Below, in pieces: positions 43,997 through 53,847 of a DNA stretch of 64,000 bases. How positions within the stretch are numbered: position 1 is the first letter of the stretch; every line of letters begins with the position of its first letter. This DNA comes from Pseudomonas frederiksbergensis (GTDB taxonomy: Bacteria > Pseudomonadota > Gammaproteobacteria > Pseudomonadales > Pseudomonadaceae), in contig NZ_JAAUOE010000012.1 of assembly GCF_017114915.1 (NCBI RefSeq), forward strand, positions 62,001 to 126,000, given 5' to 3'. A model generated the notes under the pieces. The model was given only the letters and a program-made list of their open reading frames with translations. It did not search any database and was not told where the DNA came from. A program made the position numbers and the translations under genes.

Positions 43997-45499
43997 TCAG
44001 CGTTTGACCGACAGATCCGTCTGGGTCATGCGACTACGGATCGTGAACACGCCATCGCCCGAGAGAATCGCGCTGCGCGCAAACAGGCGGCCGCTCTCCC
44101 AGTTCGAAAGCCCCAGTTCCGGCTTGTTCAGCGCGTACTGCCCGTCGACCCAGCGGGTGATCCCGTTGCCGACGAAAGGCGCGTTGACCGCGTTGTAGAA
44201 ACGTTCCTGCGCCTGGGCATCTTCACTGATCAGCGACACGGTGAATTGCGGGCTGTAGCGGTTGAACAAGGCGATGGCCTGGTCCAGGTCGTCAACAATC
44301 TTCAGGCTGACTTCCGGGGTTTCTTCCCACTCCCACTCGCGGCCCAATTGGTCCTCGGGCAGCGGTTCGGCCAACGCTTCGGTCTGATAGCCTTCGGCGC
44401 GGTACACCTCGACGCTCGCGGTGCGCCAATCGCTCGGCAAATGCGGCTCGCTGCCCTCGACGATATGCAACTTGCAGCCCTGGCCCCGTGCGGTGCCGGC
44501 CTGTTGCAGGGCGTCGAGAAACAGCGGCACCAGTTCGGCGGCGCGGTCGCGGTGGATCAGGCAGACGTTCAGGGTGTTGCAGACTTTGCGGTCCAGCGAA
44601 TTGCGCACCACGGCGGCGAAGCGCTGGGCTTCGGCGTCTTGGTTCGCGATCAACCAGGCGCCACCGGTGCCGTGCAGGCTGACGGCGGTGCCGGCCTGTT
44701 GCGCGATGCTGCCCAACTGGCTGACCGCACGCCCCGAACCACGGGCCACGGCCAGCGACAGGCGCCGGTCGGCAAACATCGCCCAACCGGCGGCGTGATT
44801 GACGCTTTCGACCAACGACACCGCACCGCTCGGCAACCCGGCGTCGGCCAGCGCCGGATTCAAGGCATGGGTGACGATGGCTTGGGCGGTGCCCAGCGCG
44901 TCACTGCCAATGCGCAGCACCGCAGTGTTACCGGTGCGCAATACCCCGGCGGCGTCGGCAAAGACATTCGGCCGGCCTTCGAACACGAAAGCGACGATGC
45001 CCAGCGGCGAGACCACTTGCTCGACTTTCCAACCGTCGTGCTCGACGCAACTCACGACCTGACCGCGGGTGGCCGGTGCATCACGCCAGGCCCGCAGGCC
45101 AGCAATCATGTCGCGGCGCATGCGTTCGTCGGCCAGCAACCGCGTGGTAGAGCGCCCGCGCGCCTTGGCTCGCTCGATGTCGGCCAAATTGGCGGCCGCA
45201 ATCAAGGCCCAGCATTCCGGGGTTTCCAGGCGTTGTGCGAAGCGATCGAAGAATTCGCTGATGGCTTGATCCGAGACGCTGGACATCGCAGCGAACGCCG
45301 CTTCGGCGCGCTCGATGGCGACCGCCGCCGCGTGCTGATCCACCACCGGGATCAGCAACAACTCGCCGCTGACCTGCTCCACCAGCAGATGGTCGCCGGG
45401 CTGAAAACGCGCCGCCAGTTCGGGGCTGACGACCGTGACACGATTACCGGCAAAAGGGATCGGCGTGCCAGCGACTAGACGTTCGAGCGCAAGAGACAT
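43997..45499 (-). CDS. aldehyde dehydrogenase-superfamily protein, ProA-like
   Basis: 500 residues. A variable N-terminal 55 residues (AGTPIPFAGNRVTVVSPELAAR) is followed by a ProA-like fold: cofactor-binding PLGIVAFVFEGRPNVFADAAG (compare PLGVIGVIYESRPNV in ProA), FVTNAL-like IVTHALNPALADAGLP, and the catalytic cysteine probably in DRKVCNTLNVCLIHRD. True ProA proteins are about 420 residues, and proA is normally housekeeping elsewhere, so this may use another acyl phosphate or semialdehyde. Located downstream of glutaminase on the same strand (85-base gap), so a link to glutamate metabolism is possible. Confidence 0.82.
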   Translation of the reverse strand: MSLALERLVAGTPIPFAGNRVTVVSPELAARFQPGDHLLVEQVSGELLLIPVVDQHAAAVAIERAEAAFAAMSSVSDQAISEFFDRFAQRLETPECWALIAAANLADIERAKARGRSTTRLLADERMRRDMIAGLRAWRDAPATRGQVVSCVEHDGWKVEQVVSPLGIVAFVFEGRPNVFADAAGVLRTGNTAVLRIGSDALGTAQAIVTHALNPALADAGLPSGAVSLVESVNHAAGWAMFADRRLSLAVARGSGRAVSQLGSIAQQAGTAVSLHGTGGAWLIANQDAEAQRFAAVVRNSLDRKVCNTLNVCLIHRDRAAELVPLFLDALQQAGTARGQGCKLHIVEGSEPHLPSDWRTASVEVYRAEGYQTEALAEPLPEDQLGREWEWEETPEVSLKIVDDLDQAIALFNRYSPQFTVSLISEDAQAQERFYNAVNAPFVGNGITRWVDGQYALNKPELGLSNWESGRLFARSAILSGDGVFTIRSRMTQTDLSVKR

Positions 45500-45584
45500 G
45501 AAGCGGTTTCACCATGCAGGGGGGCGGTCGGAAAATGTATAGCAAATTATCCGCAGCGTCATTATCGACGCCCGCCCCACCGCT

Positions 45585-46493
45585 CTAGAACACCGACCAG
45601 CCAATCCGCTGACTCAACAACTCCAGCGCCGCCATGCCAGCGAGGGAGTTGCCGGCGGCGTTCAATTCCGGGGACCAGACGCACACCGTGAATTGCCCCG
45701 GCACCACCGCGACGATGCCCCCGCCCACGCCGCTCTTGCCCGGCAGACCGACGCGATAGGCAAAGTTGCCCGCTTCGTCGTACAGCCCGCTGGTGGCCAT
45801 GATCGAGTTGACTTGCTGGGTCTGGCGGGCGCTGAGGATCTGCGCGCCGCTGTGTTTGCAGAAACCGTCGTTGGCCAGGAAACAGAACGCCCGGGCCAGG
45901 TCCACGCAACTCATGCGCAGCGCGCAATGGCTGAAGTAGCTGCGCAGCACCGCTTCGACATCGTTATGAAAGTTGCCGAACGACTGCATCAGATACGCCA
46001 TGGCCGCGTTGCGCGCACGATGCTGGTATTCCGACTCGGCGACCTTGCCGTCCACCATGATGTTCGGGTTACCGGACAAGCGCCGGACAAAATCGCGCAT
46101 CGACAACGCCGGCGCGGCAAAACGTGACTGGTTGATATCGCAGATCACCAGCGCACCGGCGTTGATGAAGGGATTGCGCGGGCGTCCGCGCTCGAATTCC
46201 AGCTGCACCAGCGAGTTGAACGGCTGGCCGGACGGCTCGTGACCCAAGCGCTCCCAAATCGCTTCGCCGGAGTGTTCGATGGCCTGCACCAGGCTAAATA
46301 CCTTGGAAATACTCTGCACCGAGAACGGCGTGTCGGCGTCCCCCGCGCAAAACAGCTCGCCGTCATTGCCATACACGGCAATGCCCAATTGATTGGCCGG
46401 CACCGTACCGAGGGCGGGAATGTAGTCAGCCACTTTGCCCTGACCGATCAACGGTCGGACTGCGTCAAGGATCTCGTTCAACAGCGCTTGCAT
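45585..46493 (-). CDS. glsB: glutaminase (beta-lactamase-like serine type)
   Basis: 302 residues. ATG 46493 gives [19 protein letters not shown] as in GlsA/GlsB; the open frame upstream has no similarity. Catalytic Ser-x-x-Lys is S61-I-S-K64 in [10 protein letters not shown], and further family blocks are [27 protein letters not shown] and [13 protein letters not shown]. Hydrolyses glutamine to glutamate and ammonia in the cytoplasm. Same strand as the ProA-like gene. Confidence 0.93.
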   Translation of the reverse strand: MQALLNEILDAVRPLIGQGKVADYIPALGTVPANQLGIAVYGNDGELFCAGDADTPFSVQSISKVFSLVQAIEHSGEAIWERLGHEPSGQPFNSLVQLEFERGRPRNPFINAGALVICDINQSRFAAPALSMRDFVRRLSGNPNIMVDGKVAESEYQHRARNAAMAYLMQSFGNFHNDVEAVLRSYFSHCALRMSCVDLARAFCFLANDGFCKHSGAQILSARQTQQVNSIMATSGLYDEAGNFAYRVGLPGKSGVGGGIVAVVPGQFTVCVWSPELNAAGNSLAGMAALELLSQRIGWSVF

Positions 46494-46720
46494 GCCGGGT
46501 TCCGAAGTCTCGCCCCATGGGATTGCGGGGACACTGTCGCTAGACGCCGCTGATCGGCGCCGAATCACAGTTTTGTACAGCAATGTATCTGGCGCGGCCC
46601 GGGATACAGCAACTTGCACCAGACGAGCTTTCGGACATACCGCCAACACACCCGATTGAAAAACTCCTGCCGTCCGCTGACCACCGGCAAACCGGGTCGG
46701 CCTTGCTCAGGAGTGTTGTC

Positions 46721-47344
46721 ATGATGACCCAAGTCCGCCGTTACCACGGCTGGTCGCTGTTTGGCCTGCTGTCCATGCTGGTGCTGTTGATGACCAGTCT
46801 GATTCTGCTGCTCAACCCCGATCTGGTGGAAGCCACCCGCAGCGCCATTCGCGCCACCGCACGCACATCGTTTGCACTGTTTCTTGCCGCATTCACCGCC
46901 TCTGCCCTGGCCGTGCTGGTGCCCTCGCCTTTCAGCCGATCGCTGGTGCGCGAACGACGCTTCATCGGCCTGGCCTTCGCGTTTTCCCACCTGGTCCACG
47001 CCATTTTGATTTATAGCTACGGCCAATTGAACCCCGAGTTCTGGCCCGGTCGCACCACCCTCGGCAATATTCCGGGTTCGGTCGGTTACCTGTTCATTTT
47101 GTTGATGGCGCTGACCTCGTTCAAAACCACCGCACGCCTGATCGGCCCCAAAGCCTGGAAAACCCTGCACGTCAGCGGCATGTGGGTGATCGCGGCGGTG
47201 TTCACCTACTCCAACTTCAAACGCATCCCCCTGAGCGCCTGGTACGTCCTGCCGTTCGGCCTGATGTTTTCGGCAATCGTCATTCGGCTGCTGGGCAAGA
47301 TTGCGTTGAAGTACAAGCGAAGCCAGGCCCGCGCCTACGTTTAA
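46721..47344 (+). CDS. ferric reductase-like transmembrane protein
   Basis: 207 residues from ATG 46721 (CAGGAG 7 bases upstream; a second ATG follows directly). About five to six hydrophobic helices, with paired histidines FSHLVHAILIY and TLHVSGMWV that could hold a heme, as in the ferric-reductase-like membrane domain. No flavin domain is present, so it is a membrane electron-transfer module of unknown partner. It precedes a DoxX gene in the same direction by 48 bases. Confidence 0.82.
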   Translation: MMTQVRRYHGWSLFGLLSMLVLLMTSLILLLNPDLVEATRSAIRATARTSFALFLAAFTASALAVLVPSPFSRSLVRERRFIGLAFAFSHLVHAILIYSYGQLNPEFWPGRTTLGNIPGSVGYLFILLMALTSFKTTARLIGPKAWKTLHVSGMWVIAAVFTYSNFKRIPLSAWYVLPFGLMFSAIVIRLLGKIALKYKRSQARAYV

Positions 47345-47392
47345 CCCTCGGATGAAAACACCGTCCACGATGAATCCCCGGAGCTCACGCCC

Positions 47393-47908
47393 ATGAACAC
47401 CTCTCTCTCGACGGCCGTCAAAGGCCTGCACCTGACCCTCGACCGCGCCGGCAGCTGGATCGCGCCCCTTACCCTGCGGCTGTTTCTGGCCTGGGAATTT
47501 TTTGAATCAGGCCTGGAAAAATGGAATGGTCAGAACTGGTTCGCCGACATCCAGGACCGCTTCCCGTTTCCCTTCAACCACGTTCCCGCCACGCTGAACT
47601 GGGAACTGGCGATGTGGGCCGAGCTGATCTGTGCCCTCACCTTGCTGGCAGGCCTTGGGACGCGGCTCTCGGCAATTATTCTGATCGTGATCACGATCGT
47701 CGCGACCGCTGCCGTTCACTGGCCGGCCGATTGGTCTACATTGAGTGAACTTGCCCAGGGTTATGCCATCAGCAACCAAGGCCACGGCAACTTCAAACTG
47801 CCGCTGATCTACCTCGCAGCCCTCATGCCGTTGTTGTTCTCGGGGGCCGGCAAACTCAGCATGGACGCGTTGTTGGCTCGATGCTTCTGGCGGCGCAGTC
47901 ACCGCTGA
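47393..47908 (+). CDS. DoxX-family membrane protein
   Basis: 171 residues, four hydrophobic helices. DoxX signature region [18 protein letters not shown] near residues 28-45 and later [19 protein letters not shown] are visible. Members take part in redox/thiol homeostasis in some bacteria, but their role in Pseudomonas is not established. Probably co-transcribed with the ferric reductase-like gene before and the dienelactone hydrolase after it. Confidence 0.88.
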   Translation: MNTSLSTAVKGLHLTLDRAGSWIAPLTLRLFLAWEFFESGLEKWNGQNWFADIQDRFPFPFNHVPATLNWELAMWAELICALTLLAGLGTRLSAIILIVITIVATAAVHWPADWSTLSELAQGYAISNQGHGNFKLPLIYLAALMPLLFSGAGKLSMDALLARCFWRRSHR

Positions 47909-47957
47909 GACGCCAGCATCTGGATAACAACCACCCAACTTGTGTAAAGGAGCCATC

Positions 47958-48656
47958 ATGAGCGTAACCACCCAATGGATCGAGATCAGCAGCCCTGAAG
48001 GCACCTTCGGTGCTTACCTGGCCATCCCCCACACCCGTAAAGGTCCGGGGATCGTGCTGATCCAGGAAATCTTCGGCGTCAACGAACACATCCGTTCGGT
48101 CGCCGAACAATACGCCGCCGATGGCTACCTGGTTATCGCGCCGGATCTGTTCTGGCGCCACGGCCACCGTATCGAACTGGGCTACGACGAAGCCGGCTGG
48201 AAACGTGCCGTCGAATTGATGAATGCCACCGACACCACCAAGGCCCAGGCCGACATCAAACTGGCCATCGACGCCCTGAAGGCGCAGCCGGAGCTGGACG
48301 GGCGGATCGCTTCGATCGGTTTCTGCTTCGGCGGCATGCTGTCGTACAACACGGCGGCCAACGGTTTCGTCGACGTGGCGATCGCCTACTACGGTGGCGG
48401 CATTCAGAATCAACTGGATCGAGCCGGGGAAATCAAGGTGCCGCTGCTGATGCACTTCGGCGAACAGGACAGCCACATTCCCATCGACGCCGTGAAGCAA
48501 ATCGCCGAACGTTTCGAGTTCAACGACGATGTCGATATCGAGGTGTATCCGGGGGCCGAACACGGCTTCAACTGCTCGCACCGTGACAGCTACAACCAGC
48601 GGGCGGCGGTCGAGGCGCATGGCAATACGTTGCTCTTCTTGAGTCAGAACCTTTAA
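47958..48656 (+). CDS. dienelactone hydrolase-family protein
   Basis: 232-residue alpha/beta hydrolase. Start ATG 47958 has AAAGGAG upstream. Triad: nucleophile C123 in GFCFGG, D171 (GEQDSHIP) and H202 (GAEHGFNC). The cysteine nucleophile is the mark of dienelactone hydrolases, which open lactones in chlorocatechol breakdown; stand-alone copies such as this are broad esterases of unknown substrate. No chlorocatechol genes are near. 49 bases after the DoxX gene. Confidence 0.9.
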   Translation: MSVTTQWIEISSPEGTFGAYLAIPHTRKGPGIVLIQEIFGVNEHIRSVAEQYAADGYLVIAPDLFWRHGHRIELGYDEAGWKRAVELMNATDTTKAQADIKLAIDALKAQPELDGRIASIGFCFGGMLSYNTAANGFVDVAIAYYGGGIQNQLDRAGEIKVPLLMHFGEQDSHIPIDAVKQIAERFEFNDDVDIEVYPGAEHGFNCSHRDSYNQRAAVEAHGNTLLFLSQNL

Positions 48657-48716
48657 GGGCTGATCGCCGGGTTGACGATATGAACAATCGGTAAGCATTC
48701 AACCCCGGAACCCCGC

Positions 48717-49904
48717 ATGGACAACCTTTCAAAACCCAGGCCGGCCACACTGCGTATCCCCTCCACGGTCTGGGCCCTGGGTTTTGTCAGTCTGTTCATG
48801 GACCTGTCATCCGAACTGGTGCACAGCCTGCTGCCGGTGTTTCTGGTCACCACCTTGGGCGCCAGCGCATTGACCGTCGGGGTGATCGAGGGCATCGCCG
48901 AGGCGACCGCGATGCTGGCCAAGATATTCTCCGGCGCCATCAGCGACTTTATCGGCCGGCGCAAAGGCCTGCTGCTGATGGGCTACGGACTGGCGGCATT
49001 GTCGAAACCGCTGTTTCCCCTCGCACAATCGGTAGATCTGGTATTCACCGCACGTTTTCTGGACCGCATCGGCAAAGGCATTCGTGGCGCGCCGCGCGAT
49101 GCGCTGGTCGCCGATGTCGCACCCGCCGAAATCCGTGGCGCCTGCTTTGGCTTGCGTCAGTCGATGGACACCGTGGGCGCCATTTTTGGCCCGGTGCTGG
49201 CGATCGTGCTGATGCTCTGGCTCGGGCAGATTCATCTGGTGTTGTGGTTTGCGGTGATTCCGGCGGTGATCTCGGTGGCGCTGATTGTCGGTGGCGTCAA
49301 AGAGCCAACCGCTGTCGCGGGCGAACACGCCTTTCGCTCGCCGATCCACTGGAAGGTTCTGCGGGACTTTTCCCGTGGTTACTGGTGGGCGGTGATCGTC
49401 GGCGGGCTGTTCACACTGGCCCGTTTCAGCGAGGCCTTTCTGGTCTTGAAAGCGCAACAGACAGGCTTGTCGGCCACTTGGGTGCCGATGGTGATGGTGG
49501 TCATGTCCCTGCTGTATGCGGTGTCTGCCTACCCGGCCGGCTGGCTGTCCGACCGGATCAGCCGCACCAGACTGTTGTGTGTCGGCATGGGGTTGCTGAT
49601 TCTGGCGGACCTGCTGCTGGCGCAAGCGGATTCGATCATGAGCATGCTGGCGGGCGTGGCCCTGTGGGGTCTGCACATGGGCTTCAGCCAGGGCATTCTC
49701 GCGACGCTGATCGCCGACACCGCCCCCGAACATCTCAGGGGCACGGCGTTCGGCCTGTTCAATCTGATCAGCGGCGTGTGCCTGTTGATCGCCAGCGTGC
49801 TGGCCGGCGCCCTGTGGGAAACCTCTGGCCCGGCCAGCACCTTCATCGCCGGGGCGGTGCTGGCGGCCGCGGCGTTGCTGTTGCTTGTGTTACGCAAGCC
49901 CTAG
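48717..49904 (+). CDS. MFS transporter
   Basis: 395 residues with 12 predicted helices. Helix 1 begins WALGFVSLFMDLSSELVHSLLPVFL; the loop 2-3 motif is SGAISDFIGRRKGLLL, and DRIGKGIRGAPRDALVADVAPAEIRG resembles the branch of MFS proteins annotated as drug or metal-related efflux. No substrate can be assigned. Stands alone, convergent with kup. Confidence 0.85.
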   Translation: MDNLSKPRPATLRIPSTVWALGFVSLFMDLSSELVHSLLPVFLVTTLGASALTVGVIEGIAEATAMLAKIFSGAISDFIGRRKGLLLMGYGLAALSKPLFPLAQSVDLVFTARFLDRIGKGIRGAPRDALVADVAPAEIRGACFGLRQSMDTVGAIFGPVLAIVLMLWLGQIHLVLWFAVIPAVISVALIVGGVKEPTAVAGEHAFRSPIHWKVLRDFSRGYWWAVIVGGLFTLARFSEAFLVLKAQQTGLSATWVPMVMVVMSLLYAVSAYPAGWLSDRISRTRLLCVGMGLLILADLLLAQADSIMSMLAGVALWGLHMGFSQGILATLIADTAPEHLRGTAFGLFNLISGVCLLIASVLAGALWETSGPASTFIAGAVLAAAALLLLVLRKP

Positions 49905-49984
49905 GCCCCGGCGGCCGCAAGCCCGGCCGAGGGGAAGTCGCAGGGTTGCCCTGCAAAATAGAATCCCCCACAGGGGATGAGTCG

Positions 49985-51886
49985 CTACATCTCAACCTGC
50001 GTGCCCAACTCGATCACACGATTGAGCGGCAACTTGAAGTATTTGAGGTTGCTGTTGGCGTTCTTCAGCAAGAACGCGAACAGGGTCTCGCGCCAACGGG
50101 CCATGCCGATACGCTTGGTCGGGATGACCGTCTCGCGGCTGAGGAAATACGTGGTGCGCATCGGGCTGAAATCCAGCTCTTTCAAATGGCACAGACTCAA
50201 CGCCAGTGGCACATCGGGCTCTTCTATAAAACCAAAGTGCAGACTGACCCGGAAGAACCCTTCACCGTAAGCCTCGACCTCGAATCGCTGATCCGCAGGC
50301 ACACGCGGGCGGTCTTCAGCTACAACGGTGAGCAAAACCACCTGCTCGTGCAGCACCTGGTTATGCAACAGGTTATGCAACAGGGCATGGGGGACAGCAT
50401 CGGATCTGGCTGTCAGAAATACCGCGGTACCCTGCACGCGATGGGGCGGTTGCGCGCCGATGCTGCTGATGAACAACGGCAGCGGCAGAGCCGTTTCGTC
50501 CAGTCGCTCGACGATGATCTTTCGGCCGCGTTTCCAGGTGGTCATCAAAATGAACAGGGCAGTACCGGCAATCACCGGGAACGCACCGCCCTGGAAGATC
50601 TTCGGTGCGTTGGCGGCGAAGTACAGACTGTCTACCAGGAGAAAACCCAGCAGCATCGGAATGGCCAACCAACGAGGTGTTTTCCAAAGCAGCAATGCCA
50701 CGGCCGAAGACAGAAGGGTCGTAATCAACATGGTGCCCGTCACCGCCACGCCATAAGCCGCCGCCAGCGCACTGGACGACTCAAAGCCGATGACCAGCAA
50801 CACGACGCCGACCATCAGCGCCCAGTTCACGATGCCGATGTAAATCTGCCCCTGCTCCTGACTGGAGGTGTGCTGGATAAACATACGTGGCACGTAACCC
50901 AGCTGAATGGCCTGGCGAGTCAGGGAGAACGCCCCGGAAATCACCGCTTGGGAGGCGATGATGGTGGCCAGCGTCGACAGCGCGACCATCGGCAGCAACG
51001 CCCAACCTGGCGCCAACAGATAGAACGGGTTACGTACTGCTTCCGGGTTTCCGAGGATCAACGCGCCCTGGCCAAAATAGTTGAGTACCAGGCCCGGTAG
51101 CACGAGGATGAACCAGGCACGGGCAATCGGTTTGCGACCAAAATGGCCCATGTCGGCATACAGTGCTTCAGCACCGGTCAATGCCAACACCACGGCACCC
51201 AAAATGGCGACGCCAATGCCCGGATGCACCACGAAAAATTGCACGGCCCATGCAGGATTGAGTGCTTGCAGCACTTCCGGGCGTTGCAGAATGCCGTAAA
51301 TACCGAGAATGCCCAACACCACGAACCACAACACCATGACCGGGCCGAACAGGATGCCGATACGCGCCGTGCCATGTTTCTGGATCAGGAAAAGGGCTAC
51401 CAGAACGATAACGGACAGCGGAACGACCCAATGCCCGATGCCATCAAAAGCAAGCTGCAACCCTTCAACCGCTGAGAGCACCGAGATGGCCGGGGTGATC
51501 ATGCTGTCCCCGTAAAACAGTGCCGCGCCAAACAGCCCGAGCAACACCAGCACCCTGCTCATGTTCGGATACGGTGCCGAAGCCCGACGCGCCAGTGCCG
51601 TCAAGGCCATGATGCCGCCCTCGCCCTGGTTGTCGGCGCGCAGGATAAACAGCACGTACTTGATCGAGACAACCCAGATCAGTGACCAGAAAATCAACGA
51701 CAGAACACCCAGTACACCGTCGTGATTGGCCTGGACGCCGTAGTGCCCGGCGAACACTTCCTTGAGGGTGTAAAGAGGGCTGGTGCCAATGTCCCCATAA
51801 ACCACGCCTACCGCGGCGACGAGCAAACCCACTCCTGAGGTTTTGGTGTGGGAGTCTTCATGGGCAGGGATAGCTGTTTCGCTCAC
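49985..51886 (-). CDS. kup: potassium uptake protein Kup
   Basis: 633-residue K+:H+ symporter. The N-terminal membrane part (12 helices) begins [26 protein letters not shown], the Kup/HAK hallmark, and continues with [18 protein letters not shown] and [34 protein letters not shown]. The hydrophilic C-terminal 150 residues end in [17 protein letters not shown] 51886 gives [12 protein letters not shown] and a length normal for the family; an upstream ATG (51928) would add 14 residues. Low-affinity constitutive K+ uptake. Confidence 0.94.
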   Translation of the reverse strand: MSETAIPAHEDSHTKTSGVGLLVAAVGVVYGDIGTSPLYTLKEVFAGHYGVQANHDGVLGVLSLIFWSLIWVVSIKYVLFILRADNQGEGGIMALTALARRASAPYPNMSRVLVLLGLFGAALFYGDSMITPAISVLSAVEGLQLAFDGIGHWVVPLSVIVLVALFLIQKHGTARIGILFGPVMVLWFVVLGILGIYGILQRPEVLQALNPAWAVQFFVVHPGIGVAILGAVVLALTGAEALYADMGHFGRKPIARAWFILVLPGLVLNYFGQGALILGNPEAVRNPFYLLAPGWALLPMVALSTLATIIASQAVISGAFSLTRQAIQLGYVPRMFIQHTSSQEQGQIYIGIVNWALMVGVVLLVIGFESSSALAAAYGVAVTGTMLITTLLSSAVALLLWKTPRWLAIPMLLGFLLVDSLYFAANAPKIFQGGAFPVIAGTALFILMTTWKRGRKIIVERLDETALPLPLFISSIGAQPPHRVQGTAVFLTARSDAVPHALLHNLLHNQVLHEQVVLLTVVAEDRPRVPADQRFEVEAYGEGFFRVSLHFGFIEEPDVPLALSLCHLKELDFSPMRTTYFLSRETVIPTKRIGMARWRETLFAFLLKNANSNLKYFKLPLNRVIELGTQVEM

Positions 51887-52171
51887 GGGTAGCTTCTCTG
51901 AAATGGAAGGAAAGAAATTGCATGCCACCCTTGAGCAAGAGGGTCTCCGGGCTCTCTGGGTAGACGTTTCGACTCAGCTGCCATGAGCTCCAACAGCTTG
52001 ATAATGAGATTAGCCCATGCATTGTCAGGCCGTTCGTTCAAGCTACAGGCTGGCATATCGATGAGCAAAAAAACGCGGCAAGTATCGTCGCAAGGGGGAA
52101 TATCCACCGTAAAGAAACCGTAAAATTGTACGGGCAGCACCCTCCACCAACGACCATGAAACGATTCGCAC

Positions 52172-52792
52172 CTACTGCGCCGTCCCTCCACCCGGCTTAT
52201 AGAACAGGAACTTGCGGGTCTGGGCCGTCTTGATGTATTTCTTCGCCCAGTCGGGCTTCACCGTTCTGTCGTGGAAATACAAGGCACCGTGGGTGCGGTC
52301 CGCGAGTTGCTTGTTGAGTGCCTTGCGCGCGACTTCCTTGGCGAGGGCATATTCGTCGTCTTCCTTTACCTGATCCGCACGCCCGTCGCACCACCATGAA
52401 AACTGGCAGGAACGCGTTTCGGAACCTTGCTTGACCACGGCGCACACCGTATCTGGAAAACCTTCGTGCCCCAGCCGGTTCATGACCACGTTGGCGACGG
52501 CTTCCATGTCGGCAGCTGCCACACCTTTGGCTTCCCAGTAGATGCTGCGTGCAAGGCACGTAATGGCATCGTCCAGCGGCGCGGCGCCTGCCGGATCGAC
52601 CGCCTGCGCTTCGGAGGGGGTGATGACTTCGGACTTGGGCACCGCACGTTCGCTGCCCTTCTCTGCCGCTTTCTGCTCCAGGACCTGCGCCTTTTCTTCA
52701 GCCACTTCCTGTTTTTGCTCCTGGTCAGACGCCCACACCTGAGCACACAGAAGGATGATTGCGAAGCAGCTGGTCACCCATTTTAATCGCAT
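52172..52792 (-). CDS. exported cell-wall hydrolase (SleB-like)
   Basis: 206 residues from ATG 52792 (AAGGA upstream). Signal peptide about 1-22 (MRLKWVTSCFAIILLCAQVWA), then a charged low-complexity linker rich in Glu/Lys (about 23-60), then a SleB/Hydrolase_2 domain: LARSIYWEAKGVAAADMEAVANVVMNRLGHEGFPDTVCAVVKQ with the catalytic Glu in YWEAKG, and CQFSWWCDG. Lytic transglycosylase-type activity on peptidoglycan is expected in the periplasm. Confidence 0.9.
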   Translation of the reverse strand: MRLKWVTSCFAIILLCAQVWASDQEQKQEVAEEKAQVLEQKAAEKGSERAVPKSEVITPSEAQAVDPAGAAPLDDAITCLARSIYWEAKGVAAADMEAVANVVMNRLGHEGFPDTVCAVVKQGSETRSCQFSWWCDGRADQVKEDDEYALAKEVARKALNKQLADRTHGALYFHDRTVKPDWAKKYIKTAQTRKFLFYKPGGGTAQ

Positions 52793-52979
52793 GATCAATC
52801 CTTGCGATGAAGCTGGCCCGAGCAATGAAACGGCGACGCTGTAGCGCTGACCTGGGTTGATTGTAGTCGCCTCAAGTTATTCCAGCCGTGACAAGAAACT
52901 GCGTTTCAAAACGAAAAGGCATTGTATAAGGAGGGGTGACATCAAGCATCATGGGCGCAGTCGTTCAAGGGAGATTTTC

Positions 52980-53831
52980 ATGCGCAGCCTGTCATCCGTT
53001 TTGCACCTTGGCGTGTTGTCATTCGGGCTGGTGTTCAGCGTCACCGCGTCGGCCGTCGATGAAAAGCAGCTGGTCGAGTCGATCAACGTTTACCGCGGCC
53101 AGGTGCAGCGCTGCGGCGGCCAGGCGTCTTCGGAACTGCCGCCGCTGGCGAGCGATCCGCGTCTGGTGCTGTCCGCCAACAGTATTGGCGACCTGCAGCA
53201 AGCACTGGCCCGCGCGGCGTATCCAATGGTCAACGTGCAGGCGATCAGCTTGTCCGGCCCCCGCGATGCACCGTCCGCGATGAAGGCGATTCAGGAGAGC
53301 TTCTGCCAGGTCGTGCTGGACCCGCAATTCGTCGACATCGGCGTCAGCCGGGACGACCGCCAGTGGCGCATCGTGCTGGCGCGTCCGCTGTTGACCGGGC
53401 GTCTGGGCGACTGGCAGGCGGAGGGCCAGAAACTGCTCGAAGCGATGAACAGCGCCCGCACGCAGGCGCGCCAGTGCGGCGCCCTAGCCTTTGCCGCCAC
53501 CACGCCGCTGGCCTGGAACGTCACACTGGGAGCTGCGGCCGAAACCCACAGCCGGGCCATGGCCAACCAAAACTATTTCGATCACAAGGACCGTGACGGC
53601 CGCACGCCGGGTGACCGGGCCGAATTGGCGGGGTACGCCGGTCAGCAGGTCGGTGAAAACATCGCCGCCGGGCAAGACACCGTACGCAAGGTGGTCGATG
53701 GCTGGCTAGCCAGCCCGGGCCATTGCGCCAACCTGATGAACCCACAATTTCGCGAACTGGGTGCGGCCTATGCGGTGGATCCGAAGAGTGACGCGGGCAT
53801 TTACTGGACGGCAATGTTCGGGACGCCGTGA
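52980..53831 (+). CDS. secreted CAP-domain protein
   Basis: 283 residues from ATG 52980 with AAGGGAGA upstream. Signal peptide about 1-24 (cut after VTASA). An N-terminal half of unknown fold (25-140) is followed by a CAP/SCP domain (about 150-283): RQCGALAFAATTPLAWNVTLGAAAETHSRAMANQNYFDHKD, GENIAAG and PGHCANLMNPQFRELGAAYA. H and E residues of the CAP cavity are present. Role unknown in bacteria. A chromate-transporter gene starts 16 bases after the stop. Confidence 0.88.
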   Translation: MRSLSSVLHLGVLSFGLVFSVTASAVDEKQLVESINVYRGQVQRCGGQASSELPPLASDPRLVLSANSIGDLQQALARAAYPMVNVQAISLSGPRDAPSAMKAIQESFCQVVLDPQFVDIGVSRDDRQWRIVLARPLLTGRLGDWQAEGQKLLEAMNSARTQARQCGALAFAATTPLAWNVTLGAAAETHSRAMANQNYFDHKDRDGRTPGDRAELAGYAGQQVGENIAAGQDTVRKVVDGWLASPGHCANLMNPQFRELGAAYAVDPKSDAGIYWTAMFGTP

Positions 53832-53847
53832 AAGCCTGAATCGCCAG

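Noticed and set aside
49244..51100. A long open frame antisense to kup
   Set aside because: Spans two unrelated genes and has artefact composition.
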